Below, one piece after another: positions 32,730 through 44,522 of a stretch of DNA of 64,000 nt. Within the stretch, counting starts at the first letter, position 1; every line of letters starts with the position of its first letter. Under the pieces are notes generated by a model. It saw only the letters and a program-made list of their open reading frames with translations, ran no database searches and was not told where the DNA came from. Origin of the DNA: Turritopsis dohrnii (taxonomy: Eukaryota; Cnidaria; Hydrozoa; Anthoathecata; Oceaniidae); assembly GCA_027922465.2 (NCBI GenBank), contig BQMF02000049.1, forward strand, positions 744,001 to 808,000, read 5' to 3'. A program made the translations under genes and the position numbers.

Positions 32730-32987
32730 TTGGTTCATCACTTTTCACATAATTTGATTTGTAATTTTCTGCAATGGTCTCACTTACCAGGTTCAAAAAA
32801 TAAGGTTGCTTATAGATTAAACTGTGAAAAGAAAAAACAGGTGTACAAAGAAAAAACAATGATGGCGACTGGGGTTTGCGATGAGCTACTCTTACAATCT
32901 GTAAAAGTAAGTCTCAAAAATCATATTAAAGATATTATTATCAAAACGAAGCAGTCGGAAGCTATTCAAAGTATAAGTCAAGAGTGA
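32730..32987 (+). CDS. Possible first exon of a RecQ-like helicase (partial)
   Basis: From the second ATG pair (near 32862) the protein reads MMATGVCDELLLQSVKVSL, then IKTKQSEAIQSI, which resembles the start of RecQ-like DEAD helicases just before the Q-motif and Walker A. A strong donor-like GTATAAGT follows CAAA near 32970. An ATTGG box lies about 140 bases upstream. No Walker A or later motif was found downstream in the window, so if real it is a truncated or captured exon. Recognition is tentative. Confidence 0.3.
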   Translation: MVHHFSHNLICNFLQWSHLPGSKNKVAYRLNCEKKKQVYKEKTMMATGVCDELLLQSVKVSLKNHIKDIIIKTKQSEAIQSISQE

Positions 32988-33568
32988 GACACTTTATGTG
33001 TACTCCCCACTTCTTATGGCAAAAGTTTAAGTTAAAATATTTTATCCAGAATACTAGTTGATAATAGAAACCAGGTAACAATTCCACAAAAAAACCTTGT
33101 TCGAAAACAACAAATAGGGTAGACGGAGTAATGAAATATATACGCTACACAGCAAGGTTACTTTTATGCGAGATAATTTTGAAATCTTTTTTTTAAGTTT
33201 AAAACTATTTGATTTCTTTATTTATATTTATTAATTCGTCAATAGATTCAATACAAAATAACATCATCCTGAGAAACTAAATTGCTTTTTAAAATCTGTT
33301 TTATACTGTAATTCCTTTCACTCAAGCAGAGGGGAGCTCCTTCGTTTATCTTTTTTATCAAGAAACTATTATGCTATAAACTTCAAAGTTTTTCATTTGT
33401 TGATGTTTCAGCCATATTTAATTCATTTAATTATTCGTAATGTTTATGCCGTTGACGTAATAATTATGTATGTTAACCGCCAATTTTTAAAATTTTGAAT
33501 TTGAATTTCTTCATACTAATTTTTCAACTGTCAGGGGTTGAACCCAGCTACTTCTCGACTTAGTTCAA

Positions 33569-34287
33569 CCATGGAGGTATAAAACAGAAGGAGAACGAAC
33601 TCTTATTTTTCTATTATTCAGATAATGACTATTCTATTCATTGCGGTATCACTTTGATGTCATCCGTGATGCGCTTTCGGCTGGTTGTCGGTGAAACGAA
33701 TACTTTTTTAAAAATTAACGACAATTTAAAAACCAAATATCATCCATTATAACAACGGATCAACTTGCTGCATAGTGACAAGCAGATTATTAAACCTAAA
33801 GCTTCCTTGAGAAACAAATGAAACTCTATGTTTTTATACAGAGTTGAAGATATCGCGTAATTCATGTATAAGTTCCAATCTACATATCTTCTGACTAAAA
33901 TGCGCCTCGATAGTGCCGCGGTACGTGCAAAAACTTAGGATTATTCTCTCTTCAAAAACTGAAGCTTGGCGAAACTGCTTGAGGGGATCACGAGATATAA
34001 AGACCTAAAGTTGCAATGTTTTCGTTGCATATTTGTGACGTTTTTGCATAATTCTCCCAATTCCTACAGATTATACATGCTAAGAACTTTACCCTAACGA
34101 TCTTTAATCACATTGGAGAATTGATATGAACGAAATTTTCACGCAAGAACGCCAAAATTATAAAAATTATGCAAGATGATAGCAATTATATGTTATTACA
34201 CACTGAGGACTTAAACAATGCAGCGCATCACGGATAGTACAATAGCAGATTTTGAGTTCGTTCTCCTTCTGTTTTATACCTCCATGG
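33569..34287. mobile_element. TIR element with CCATGGAGG ends and TTCAA duplication
   Basis: Ends CCATGGAGGTATAAAACAGA and TCTGTTTTATACCTCCATGG are inverted repeats continuing through GAACGAACTC. The inner pair ATCCGTGATGCGCT and AGCGCATCACGGAT shows that the arms are long. TTCAA lies directly on both sides (33564-33568 and 34288-34292). Non-coding. Confidence 0.75.
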
Positions 34288-35042
34288 TTCAACATGGATT
34301 CGCTAGAAAACATCGTTGCAGTTTTTGATAGCAATAATGAAGTATTAATTAGGAAATTTTGAATTCACTTAATACATCTGTTGAAAACTGACTTTAAAAT
34401 CTAGGAAAAGCATTTTTTTCGAGTTATGTCTCTTCTTTTGCTTTTGCGAAATGAAAACATTGTGGCTGCTTTAAAGCAAGTGTTTTATTATTTTATGTAA
34501 TATAAATGATTACGATTAGCATGGATTATTAGCACCATAATTCGTTGACCATAAGTATGACGACAGTTAATTATTAGCTCAGCTATGTATATATAAGTTT
34601 GTTTGTGTCAACTGAACCGAAGCCTTTTCTTTATTGATTAATGATGTATATAAATATTTTTGGTATCTGTTTCTCTGTTAACCAAAAATGCATCTGTAAA
34701 TGTTATGGAGTTACGTTTGAATGGCTGAGTTTATAATACACAAAGTCATTGTTATTTTTATGGGTTGTTTTGCGTAGGCAGCTGCATGGTTTTTTTAGCA
34801 CCAGTATCTCTACCTGGTAACTTATTTGTACAGTTCAGCATAATTTTTCTTGGTTGAGATGACTGTCTGGTTTTGAATTAAAGAACTTTAAAAGGATCCT
34901 GTGTCCAAAATGATATGAACCAATATGATAGAGATAAAAAAGTCTCTTGTTAGTATTACTTACTTCCAGTTTCTGAGATATGTATTTAATTTTCGAAATC
35001 TTACATTCACTTTGTGCAATGCATATTTTATGATGTATGTAA

Positions 35043-35207
35043 CAGTGGCGGATCTAGAGGTATGTCGAAATTTGTGTAGGAGAGCATTAACATAATTTGT
35101 GAATTCAATTTATATTACCAATGGGATTATTTGAACACTTTTCTATTATGGTTAGATTGCTAACACTCTTCTACACAAATTTCGACATACCTCTAGATTC
35201 GCCACTG
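35043..35207. mobile_element. Hairpin MITE with CAGTGGCGGATCTAG ends
   Basis: Ends CAGTGGCGGATCTAGAGGTA and TACCTCTAGATTCGCCACTG are near-perfect inverted repeats extending through TCGAAATTTGTGTAG. The flanks TGTAA and TATAA match at four of five bases. 165 bases, non-coding; nested in the 5.05 kb element. Confidence 0.8.
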
Positions 35208-36457
35208 TATAATAAGATAGTATATAGGTTAAACTTCTCATCGCAAGTTATCATTAATACTATATCTTTTTAATTTACTATAGAGAGAAAGGGCTTTCAC
35301 TCTGAGTGAGTGTTAAGAAAATGAAGTTATAATATATTGAGAGTTTATACACATAAACAAAGAATAAAAATCTTATTCTTATACATTATTATACATCATA
35401 ATTATGTATTGTATGATTTTATGATTTTTAAATCAAAAATATCTGCCCAAGGAAACAGAATTTCCAAAAACTGTAAGACTTCTGAAACAACTTTGTGCAT
35501 TCTATCATCCCTCGAATAATTTTGGATGCAGGAACACTTTAAAATCTTTGGAGTTATTCTTTCATTTTACAAAAACCTATGTTATGTCTTCTTTTGAAAA
35601 AGGTAATTACATAATGTTTTAGTTTGACTTCTTGTTTCTTGAAAAAATGTTGTAGATCTTATTAGAGAGGAAGCAGTACATAATTTATCTGTTGTTGTGT
35701 AGTTTTATATATAGGTTCTTGGACTTGTCTCAGGGATTTCTGGAAACACCATCTTTTACTATATTGTGGTTGACATAATTATTTAACCATGGATCATTTT
35801 TAGGGTAGGGTATACTATTTGATTTGATGAACGCCTAGTGCAGAAATATGTTTTTATTTTGCTGCCGGATAATGATCAAGGAGCTTGTCTCTAACTTTGA
35901 TTTTGGTCATTTTACTTTATTTCTTAACATAATTTCTTTTCTTTTCTTTCTATCTGACCATCTTGACCAGTACATAGATAAAATATCATGTATTTATTTG
36001 AGTGCTCCAATCTATCATGGTATAGGTGATTGAAAATTTATTTATTTGATTCATTACAAGTATGTTTTCATTTGATGGATTCTTCCTGTTCATGTACAAG
36101 CAATCAAGAAAATGAAGAAGATAACAGATGAAGTAATTTATTGGTTATTTACTTAATCTAAAATCTGGCAGAAAATATTATTTTGGCCTACATAAAGTAG
36201 TTCAATACATTCGATTCATACTCAATTAGTTTTCTTTTGTTTATTTCCCTTATTCCATTAGTGCAACAATACAGGCTTGCATTATAACACTCCTTACGTT
36301 AGGACGAATGAATTCGAGTTAATATTTTTTACATTTCGAAAAGTATGTATTAGATTGGGCGTAAACTGGCGTAAATTTCATTGATTGCGCCCTTATGTGT
36401 GTTTGGCAAAAAAATTTTGCCTAACCCTTAAAAAATCCTAGATCCGCCCCTGATTGC

Positions 36458-37880
36458 TTTCATCACACGTAGTGAAATCTTGTTATTTTGATGTTGATGC
36501 TGTTTACCTGCTGCTCCACTCGTGTCCAGACCCATTCCTTTTTATTCTCATGGAGGAGGGATTCTCACTGCTGACATCAGCATACGTCAACTCTGCATTT
36601 AACAATTCGTCGTCTTTAAAGGGAATTAACTATTATTAGCGGGATTCGGAAAAATCATGTTTCGTTTACACTATTTTTCTATGGATTTGTAGGGAATTGT
36701 ATAGATGAGTTTCTTAGTGACATAATGTTTATAAACACCAGTGTTCTTTGCTCGATAATTACGGTATATTGCAACATAGAATATCATTAATCAAGTCATT
36801 TTCCTGTGAGTATGCGCACGCAGCCTCGCAGGAAATAAAAGTCTCTTTATACACTTCAAAATGTTGTCACTTTATTTGGTTCTCTGGAGTCCCCTTAAAG
36901 ACAATCGACATTAGAAAGTTTCAATACACATTAGCACTTCCTATCTATTTTCATGCATTATATTTGATTTTTAGTATGTACAAGGTATAAAAGTGTAATT
37001 AACATTGGAAACTCGTCTATACAGCTTAGTGGAGTTGTTCGTGAATTTTTCCCTACAAAGTCATTAGCAACTTCACAACAACACTTGAAATAAGCGTGCA
37101 AAGTAATGATGTTTCTTTTGATACAACAAAAGGCTTTAAATCTCTGAAGTACCGTTTTTAGTAGAATAGTTTTAAAAAAATTCTCACAAGTATTTGATTT
37201 TTTTCGTGTAGCAGAGGCTCATCGAGTTTACGAATTTCCCAATAAGATCGAGAAAAAAGTGCGAAAAAAAGTTTTCTGTTCAGATAATCTCTCCACGAGG
37301 GAGCCAATCATTTTGTTTTTACTTTGTTTGAGTACTTTGTTAATAATGAACAGCTGTTCGTTCCCAGACCATTTCTCAAGTGTCCTATTTTTACTGACAT
37401 CAGCACAGCGCTACCCTCAGCTCTACATAAACAGTTCGTTGTCTTTAAGGTGTATAATAAAAGTAGACAACCCTATGACATCATCACAAAGTATAACAAG
37501 TTGATGAGGAGGAAATGGACATAAAAGAAAGAATTGCACGCGAAGATAAGGCTCAAAGGTGACAACCTATAACTTATAACTAGCATGTAGCTTTAGCTAA
37601 AAATGCCCCCGCGCTCAAGCTTTCCAATTTTTATACACAGCAAGCTATCCATTAAAAAAGAAAACTTTCCGCCCAAACATTTTGTAATTTAAGGATTATT
37701 GTAAAAATGTTTTGGTTGATTTGGGGCCTGGTAAGTGGCATACTTTAAATATTTCGACAAAGCCAGTCTTTTATGTATGGCAAAAGATACACAATATTTC
37801 AAATACAAATCGTGATCAAAGTATTTGTATGCAGTGAAGAAAGAGCGTGCCGAAAATCACATATTTAAGTGTAATACTTA
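36458..37880. other. Non-coding, two distantly similar segments
   Basis: The stretches near 36510-36620 and 37360-37450 share ACTGACATCAGCA/CTGACATCAGCAT and TTCGT.GTCTTTAA, suggesting an old duplicated repeat. No convincing gene. Confidence 0.4.
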
Positions 37881-38382
37881 AGTTTTACAAAGCAACCTTG
37901 TAACCTTGTGGCATAGTGTAGCGGTGGCTACACTAACTGGGAATATGCAAACCAAATAGATGTACTTACGCCGCTGAAAATTTGCAGAAAACTTTGTTAC
38001 TTTTCTCAAATTCTTAATTTTCTCAAATTATCAAATTAATACAAGGGGGCTAGATTTGAAAGAATGAAGACAGCAATAAATTTACATTGTCGTTCCCACG
38101 GCTATTATTAAAATCAAGAAAACAAGAAATCTAGAACTCCTTGCTAGCTAGTCTAGCGTTCTTCGCGCTTTTAAAGCCCTATTTTTTTAAATTTTTTTGT
38201 GTTATAAAAAACAAGGTAAAAAACTAAAATAAATATAAATAAATAAATAAATAAATAAAGTTTTACAAAGCAACCTTGTAACCTTGTGGCATAGTGTAGC
38301 GGTGGCTACACTAACTGGGAATATGCAAACCAAATAGATGTACTTACGCCGCTAAAAATCTGCAGAAAACTTTGTTACTTTT
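37881..38382. repeat. Direct duplication of a 124-base segment
   Basis: The segment 37881-38004 recurs almost unchanged at 38259-38382 (both contain GGCATAGTGTAGCGGTGGCT). An (AAAT)n tract immediately precedes the second copy. It may be a tandem duplication or a flank duplicated by a retroposition event. Confidence 0.75.
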
Positions 38383-38639
38383 TGTTATCTCTTAGGCCTA
38401 ACTCACACTAAATGCTAATTTTTTAACACGTGTGAAAAGGCTTAACAAGTAATGTCAGAAAGTATTGCTACAAAAGAGAGAAATGTGGTGAACTGCAACC
38501 ATGGATACGTATCTTATAATCAAAATAAGATTTTGTTTTAAAGAAATTTTGTAAGAACTAAAAAAAAAAAAATTTAAGGAAAAAAAAATTAAAACGAAAA
38601 ATCCATTAGTAGAAATCATTTCAAGCGGTTCGAGCTTTG

Positions 38640-40911
38640 ATTCAAAATAAAAAATAGCAAAGATTTAAAAGAGCTAAAACATCATATACAAAAATAAAAT
38701 GCATGGTTGATAAAATTTCAGATTTTAAGCTGTGCTTTAAAATCCTTGTCGTTACCGTTACGAAAACAACACAAAAGTAATATGAAAAATGTTTAGGGCT
38801 GCCATGCTGTCCATTTGCAAGTGAAGTCTCCTGATTTGAGAAAATTTTGTGAAAGACAATATAGCTAACTTGGCTGCCATAAGTTCTAAGACATTGATTT
38901 GCTTGCCTCTCTCCAAGAACGGCCATGTCCCCCCTGTGGCCTTCCCTTGGCATGCTGAACCCCAACCCTGAAGGGATGCATCTGTTTGTATCACCATCTC
39001 TGGATCTCCCAACTGAAGGGGCTTCCCGTTTTGGAGGGTTAGGTTTTCCCTCCACCAACTAAATTCCCTCAACGAATTTTCGTTTAGGGTAATGACACCC
39101 TGATAAGATTGTGATTTTTTCAATGCCTGTATTTGTTGTAGTTGAAGATACCTGTGTTGCAGCTTGGCTGGCAAAACTGCCTGAGCTGTAAACGACAGCA
39201 GTCCTATTAGTTTGGTCATGTCCAACACCGTCACTTGAGGACATTTTATAAAGGCTGAACGCTTTTCTTGGATAGATTGTATTTTGTCCTTGGGTAGGGA
39301 TAGCTGCATGTGAACTGTGTCCATTTCCAGGCCGAGGAATTCTAACTGATGTGTTGGTTCCAATTGAGATTTCTTGAAAACCAAGGGCCCAGCCCGAAGC
39401 ACAGGTAAAGAAATTCGTAAAGGTTTCCTTGCCATCGAAACCTTACATACTTCCTCGATTTTTTGCTTAGAGGAACGGAGAAGTATGCGTCTTTCAGATC
39501 GATTTTGCAAAGGAAATCGTTTGGTAATAGCATGTCCTTCAACAGATGAAGGCCCTCCATCTTAAAGTGCTGATATGGAACAAACTGATTCAGGTTTTTT
39601 AGATTTATTACCGGACGATTCCCTCCACCCTTCTTTGGGACTAAAAATACATTGCTTATAAACTGATCTACTGTTGGAGGGACCTTGTGAATGGCCTGAT
39701 TTTGTAACATTTCTGAAACCTCTGCATTCACTTATTCCACCTGATTTTGAGAAATACGTGCCACTGCTGGTTCTTTGGACTGAGTTGGTGTCTTGACAAA
39801 GGGAATTTCGTATCCTTTCACTAATGCCAAAATATTTTCGTCATGGGTCAACATGGACCAATTTTTTAGGAAAAACTGTAAGCGACGGGGGGCTCGTATC
39901 ACTTGATTGGGAAAAAGCGCCCTCACCATAGGATGAACATTTCTTATATCGATATTGACTAGTTGGACATTGCTCAAAGAATGAATTGCAGAAAAACTCA
40001 CCTTGTGACTGAGTGTAGGTACTCCAGTCTGATACCCCTCTGGCTTGGTCTCTTCGTACCAGTATTGATTAAGTAGAAACTATCCACAATGACATTGCAA
40101 AAATTTTAGAACAAATTTTCGAATGTCGCCCTCCACGACCTCTTTTGTGGGGTGGAGACCCGCCACGAAAGGGCTTCTGTGAGCCGGAGTTAGATGATCT
40201 CAGCAACTCCTGGTACTTTTTCCTCGACTTCAATGTATTGGTCTAATCCTGTTGGAATTTTGCACCGAACAGTTTCTCCTCACTCTCTGCCAGTATTTTT
40301 GATTTCTCTTTCAGCACTTCTTTTGCCTTGGATTCCTTCATTAAGGCATTGAGACCATTGAGGCGTCTATTTTACGTAAGGCTATGGAAGACTTGCCCAA
40401 CCACGACAATTGCTTGTTCTATGCTATTTTTAATCTCTTCAACAGAGATTTCCACTCTTTGGTTTTTTGTGTCCACGGCACCCTCTAATGCTATCCATGC
40501 CTCACTTAAAGGGTCCATCACTTTCAGTGTTTTTGATTGTAGTCTTTTATATGTTTTATCCATAGACAATTCATTACTCTTGTTACGTTCCTCTAGAATC
40601 TCTTTCATGAAGTCATCCATTTCCAATGGCACGACAATATTAGATGGAGGTGTTGGAATATGACTATCGTTCAAGTCTTGATCAGCAATATATTCGACAA
40701 ACATCTTTGTTACATATCTTGCCATGCTATCTGGCAATTGCCAAGCAGCCTGGGCTTTAGCCAAGGCTGGGGTAAAACGGTTGATTTCATCACCTTCTTC
40801 AACATCTGAATCCTCATCAACTAAGTCAGCTACTGAGGCTTTTCTCTTCCTGTCCGTAGACAAAGAAGGCTGGAATGATGTATTTGCCTCTAAATTCCCT
40901 TTCATCATCAC
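38640..40911 (-). mobile_element. Decayed DIRS-like retroelement
   Basis: Minus strand order: Gag-like ORF 40911-40372 (charged, ending VVVGQVFHSLT); pol leader 40001-39732 (LKNWSMLTHDENILALVKGYEIPF), which ends at a stop just before RT blocks 39731-39380 (SNVFLVPKKGGGNRPVINLK, KIDLKDAYFSVPL, LYLCFGLGP). RNase H and connection follow at 39400-38764 (LEFLGLEMD, IQTDASLQGWGS, INVLELMAAKLAIL, QMDSMAAL). The segment that should hold the YLDD active site is deleted at the FGLGP junction. No tyrosine recombinase is visible on the left. Stops and deletions make it inactive. Confidence 0.8.
40372..40911 (-). CDS. DIRS Gag-like ORF, 179 aa
   Basis: Starts MMMKGNLEANTSF and has a basic stretch TDRKRKASVADL, an acidic stretch DEDSDVEEGDE, and a helical C-terminal half ending in EQAIVVVGQVFHSL, which resembles the C-terminal block of DIRS1-type Gag proteins. 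It lies directly upstream of the pol remnants on the same strand. The assignment rests mainly on that context. Confidence 0.55.
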   Translation of the reverse strand: MMMKGNLEANTSFQPSLSTDRKRKASVADLVDEDSDVEEGDEINRFTPALAKAQAAWQLPDSMARYVTKMFVEYIADQDLNDSHIPTPPSNIVVPLEMDDFMKEILEERNKSNELSMDKTYKRLQSKTLKVMDPLSEAWIALEGAVDTKNQRVEISVEEIKNSIEQAIVVVGQVFHSLT

Positions 40912-40999
40912 TCGACTGATGTTGTTGTGCTGGAGGTTAAGCCTCAGAAGTTATATGTCGTTCAATGCCGCCAGTTTGCTCAACATCCATACTAGCTAA

Positions 41000-41943
41000 A
41001 TGTAAATAGGATGCTTGTTCTAATGCTGTCTTTCAGTGTGAAGAAGCCTTGAAGCTTTCTCCAAAATATTAAATAAATCAAATGTATATTATCCTAAACT
41101 ACTCTCTGATGCAGTAGTTTACAATATATAGCAATGATTGCACAAGTAGGGTAGGATTTAAAAGAAAAACATTTACTCACGTTGTTTCTTGTTCGCGATA
41201 AAGTTTAGAAGAGGCTGTGCGTGGTCCGAGGGCCCACGTTTGTTTACACGGTAGATTGGGAGAATTCAGTATTAGATCGACGGAGATTTTATGAAATAAA
41301 ATTCTGCGGTTTTCTACCGGAGAAGCAAAGGAATTCTTAATAAATTATTATGACTGTATATTATTAGTGATCATGTGATTATTTACTGCTGAGTTTCCCT
41401 TCTCATGACTGTATGTAGTGATCCTGTGATTATAAACTGCTGTGTTTTAGCTACTGAGTTTGTGTTTATTGTTTGGGTTAGACCTTAATGGAGATATAAG
41501 AGCTCTGCTGCCTCAATAGTGGCCTATCTTATGTTGGATATGAATATGTATTTTTTTGTCAATTTATGTAATTCCATCCATATCGATATAGATGAGATTT
41601 CAGTGTTAACCATGTTTATATAAAACAACTAAAAATTAAATTTGCATACAAAAATAGATGACAAATAAATGTGCTCTAAAGTGGTGAATATAGATATTTG
41701 CTACCTGTGAGGATCACAAAAAATGACTTCATCGATGATCTTCTTTGTTTATTGATGTCAATATTTTAGTATTTTAATGAAAAAATCACCCATGGAATCA
41801 TCTTAAAGTCTCCTTATTTACCTCAAGTCTTCTCATTTATTTGTTTTGAATTCAACGCTAATTTCTTCTGTTGTCAATTATTTCTTACTCTTTATAATCT
41901 GCATGACCAGCAGTTTCTTTTATTTTCTTAGTCTTAAATACTC
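41000..41943. other. Non-coding, AT-rich
   Basis: Probably includes the 5' part of the DIRS-like element near 41000-41250. No coding frame or clear repeat end was found. Confidence 0.4.
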
Positions 41944-43976
41944 CTTTTCATAAATTATTGCGCAATACATGAAAACGAGGCAAGAGTTGTTTCTCGTCGC
42001 ACTTGAAAAACAATATGGCGGAAAGTGGTCGTGCTCTAGCTTCCAAACAATCATAATGGAAAACAATGTGCTGCTTGGGGATGTTTTAACAGAGGTTTAA
42101 TGGACAAAGGTGGCGAAAAAATATCTTCTGGATTGGCTTTTTTTAAGTTTCCAAAAGATGGTATCATGAGAAAGTTGTGGTGCAATCGAATCAAAAGAAT
42201 TGATGATGGAGGGAAAGGACAATTTTCATGTCACTAGTAGTACAGTGTTGTGTGAGAAACATTTTAAAGCAGAAGATATCACTAGACCTCCTGGAGGAAC
42301 TCGAAAAAGATTGAATAAAGGAGCCAAACCATTTCTCTCTGAGCATGAGCAACAAAAGGAAGTCACAGCAAAACGTAAACAACCAGCGTTGCGACCATCA
42401 CCCAGAAAGAAATTTTGTGAACTTGAACCAACAGACAGTCACAATCCTGAAAATGTAGCCGTGGAAATAGACTGGAAAGAGAGATATGATAGAATTCTCC
42501 AAGAAAATGAGACATTGCGTCAAGATAACATTGTTTTGAGTAATGAATTGGTTTCAATAACGCAGCAACAATCATCCATGAAAAGCACATTTGTTGACCG
42601 AATCATTATGACTGATTCTTCATGCAACCATTACACTGGAATCCCTACTACAGACATTTTGAAGTCAATTTTTTTATTTTTGAATTCTGGTCATGTTGGA
42701 GAAAATGTTATTTTATATAATAATCAAAAGTCAAAGGTGGAGGTGCTGGTAGACCAAGAACTTTATCAGCATTTGAAAGTTTTTTATTAACACTTGTCCG
42801 TCTTAGAGGAAACTTTGATGTTCACCATTTGTCGTTTTTGTTTTCTGTTTCAGAAGGAACTGTTACAAACACTGTCGTTACATGGTTAGTTAAATTTCAT
42901 GTATGTAAGATTTGGGTCTGTTTGTATTTGGCCTACTCGAAAACAAGTTGATGATGTTTTGCCACAATCAATGAAGGAGAAGTTTCCAGCAACACGGTGT
43001 ATCATTGACTGTGTGGAATTCAAAGTTGCTGTTCCATCTTCATTAGTTATTCATAAAATGATGTATTCAGACTATAAAAGTCACACAACCGTTAAAGTTT
43101 TAGTTGGTATTGCACCTGGTGGCGGTTTTACCTTTATTTCATCAGCTTTCCCTGGAAGCATATCTGATAAAAACATTGTTGTTAAAAGTGGACTTTTATA
43201 CCCTGAACTTTGGGAAAAAGGGGATGCCATCATGGCAGATAGAAGATTTTTAATTGATGATTATTTAAAACCACTTGGTGTTGATTTAATTATTCCTAGT
43301 TTTCTTCGAGGACGTGAAAAGTTTACTGGTGATGAAGTGGTCAGAAGTCAACAAATAGCTGCTGAAAGAATTCACGTTGAACGAATGATTCAAAGATTGA
43401 AATGTTTTCACATATTTGACCGTGTAATTCCTGTGAATATGTTAGGGTCATTGAATCAAATGATTTCTGTTTGTGGAATTCTAAGCAATTACCAAGAACC
43501 CATTTTAAAGTAATCTGTGTTAGTTCTTACCCTTTATTATATCATATTGTATATTTCTTATTTATTGATGTATCAAGTTTACTTTATTATTATCGTGACA
43601 TAAAGGAAATTATTAATGTATTGTCTATTTTTCTTTTCCATACTTTTTGACTTCATAATTTCAAAAACAAATTCAAACTAGAACTTAAGAATGGGAGCGC
43701 TGTGGTAGAAATCATCTCCTGCCGAATAAAGCATTAGTACATAGTCTACAGTCTTAACTCTTTACCGAAGGCCATGTTTACTAGTTCTGCTCACACGCTT
43801 ATAGGAAAGGCTAGCTATTTTAGACTTTATTTTAATCTTAGATTAGCTGGAGATAGATTGTCCACGAACTGCTTTATACTGTTTCTCAACTGTTATCACG
43901 CGGGCTTCTCTACCATTTTGTAAACCGAAACAACTCTTGTCTCGTTTTCATGTATTGCGCAATAATTTATGAAAAG
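41944..43976 (+). mobile_element. TIR transposon with THAP/DDE transposase
   Basis: Ends CTTTTCATAAATTATTGCGC and GCGCAATAATTTATGAAAAG are inverted repeats continuing through AATACATGAAAACGAG and AGAGTTGTTTC. It encodes a single transposase (42015-43513). The protein type (THAP finger plus a DDE_Tnp_4-like catalytic domain) fits ISL2EU/Harbinger-related elements of the IS5-like group. Target duplication was not resolved. Confidence 0.85.
42015..43513 (+). pseudogene. THAP-domain DDE transposase, frameshifted
   Basis: Starts near ATG 42015 (MAESGRALASK). The THAP finger follows (QCAAWGCFNR, FFKFPKD, LCEKHF), with frame changes near 42045 and 42215. A coiled region comes next (WKERYDRILQENETLRQDN), then after a shift near 42735 a helix-turn-helix block (GRPRTLSAFESFLL, LVRLRGNFDVHHL). 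After another shift near 42895 the catalytic region shows the three acidic residues as IIDCVEF, MADRRF and HVERMIQRLK. The last ORF (42899-43513) is intact. At least three frameshifts make the copy inactive unless small introns are present, for which no good splice sites were seen. Confidence 0.82.
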
Positions 43977-44522
43977 CCGTATTATCAACAGTCGTTAAGT
44001 TTACTCTTTGTTTTTTTCAATGAAGAAAAACAAAAATGTAGGAATGGTGCATTACCACCAATACAAATACTTAGTATTTTTTAGCATTATCACTTATTTC
44101 TAATGTATAGCCAATTCTGTTCATAATTCATATGCGTATGTGCAAGATGTTCGCTTTTGAATCATTTGCGATCTTGAGAGTCAATGCCTGCATGGATTTT
44201 TGTGAAGTATTATATACTCTAAATTTTTTTAAACGAATTAACTTCTTTTAACTTTAATACAAACTTTTACTTATTGGAAATCAGATTTGCATCCAATTCA
44301 AATACAAATATATTTCTAGAAAAGATGTCCTTAGATAGTACACATAAAACTGTATGTGTAAGTCTTTTTTTATAAGATTAATTTTATGTGTAGCCAGCTA
44401 CAAATGAAGTTTTGATAAGTATTGTTGTTTTTTTTCATCACTTTGTTTTAACTTGGTTACACAGACATAGTAAGTTGTAGTCTATTAACACCGAATATTC
44501 GAGTGAATGCTTTGCATCCTTA
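43977..44522. other. Non-coding, no feature seen
   Basis: AT-rich spacer between two transposons; no coding frame or repeat structure recognised. Confidence 0.5.

Larger units (their letters stand above)
31403..36452. mobile_element. 5.05 kb element with CAGGGGCGGATC ends and ATTGC duplication
   Basis: Left end CAGGGGCGGATCCAGG and right end CCTAGATCCGCCCCTG are inverted repeats; subterminal GGGTTAGGCAA is repeated inverted at the right end. ATTGC flanks both sides exactly (31398-31402 and 36453-36457). Inside are a Harbinger-like element (31984-32700), a possible helicase first exon (32730-32987), a TIR element (33569-34287) and a MITE (35043-35207). A 50-base unit with GAAAATTTGCCTAAGG is tandemly repeated at 31746-31850. 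No hAT transposase was seen, so this copy is non-autonomous or gutted. Confidence 0.65.

Noticed and set aside
33530..33560. GGGTTGAACCC as a tRNA B-box
   Set aside because: No A-box or cloverleaf arms around it.
37881..38382. LTR pair of a retrotransposon
   Set aside because: The repeated segment is only about 124 bases, lacks TG..CA ends, and the space between is too short and non-coding.
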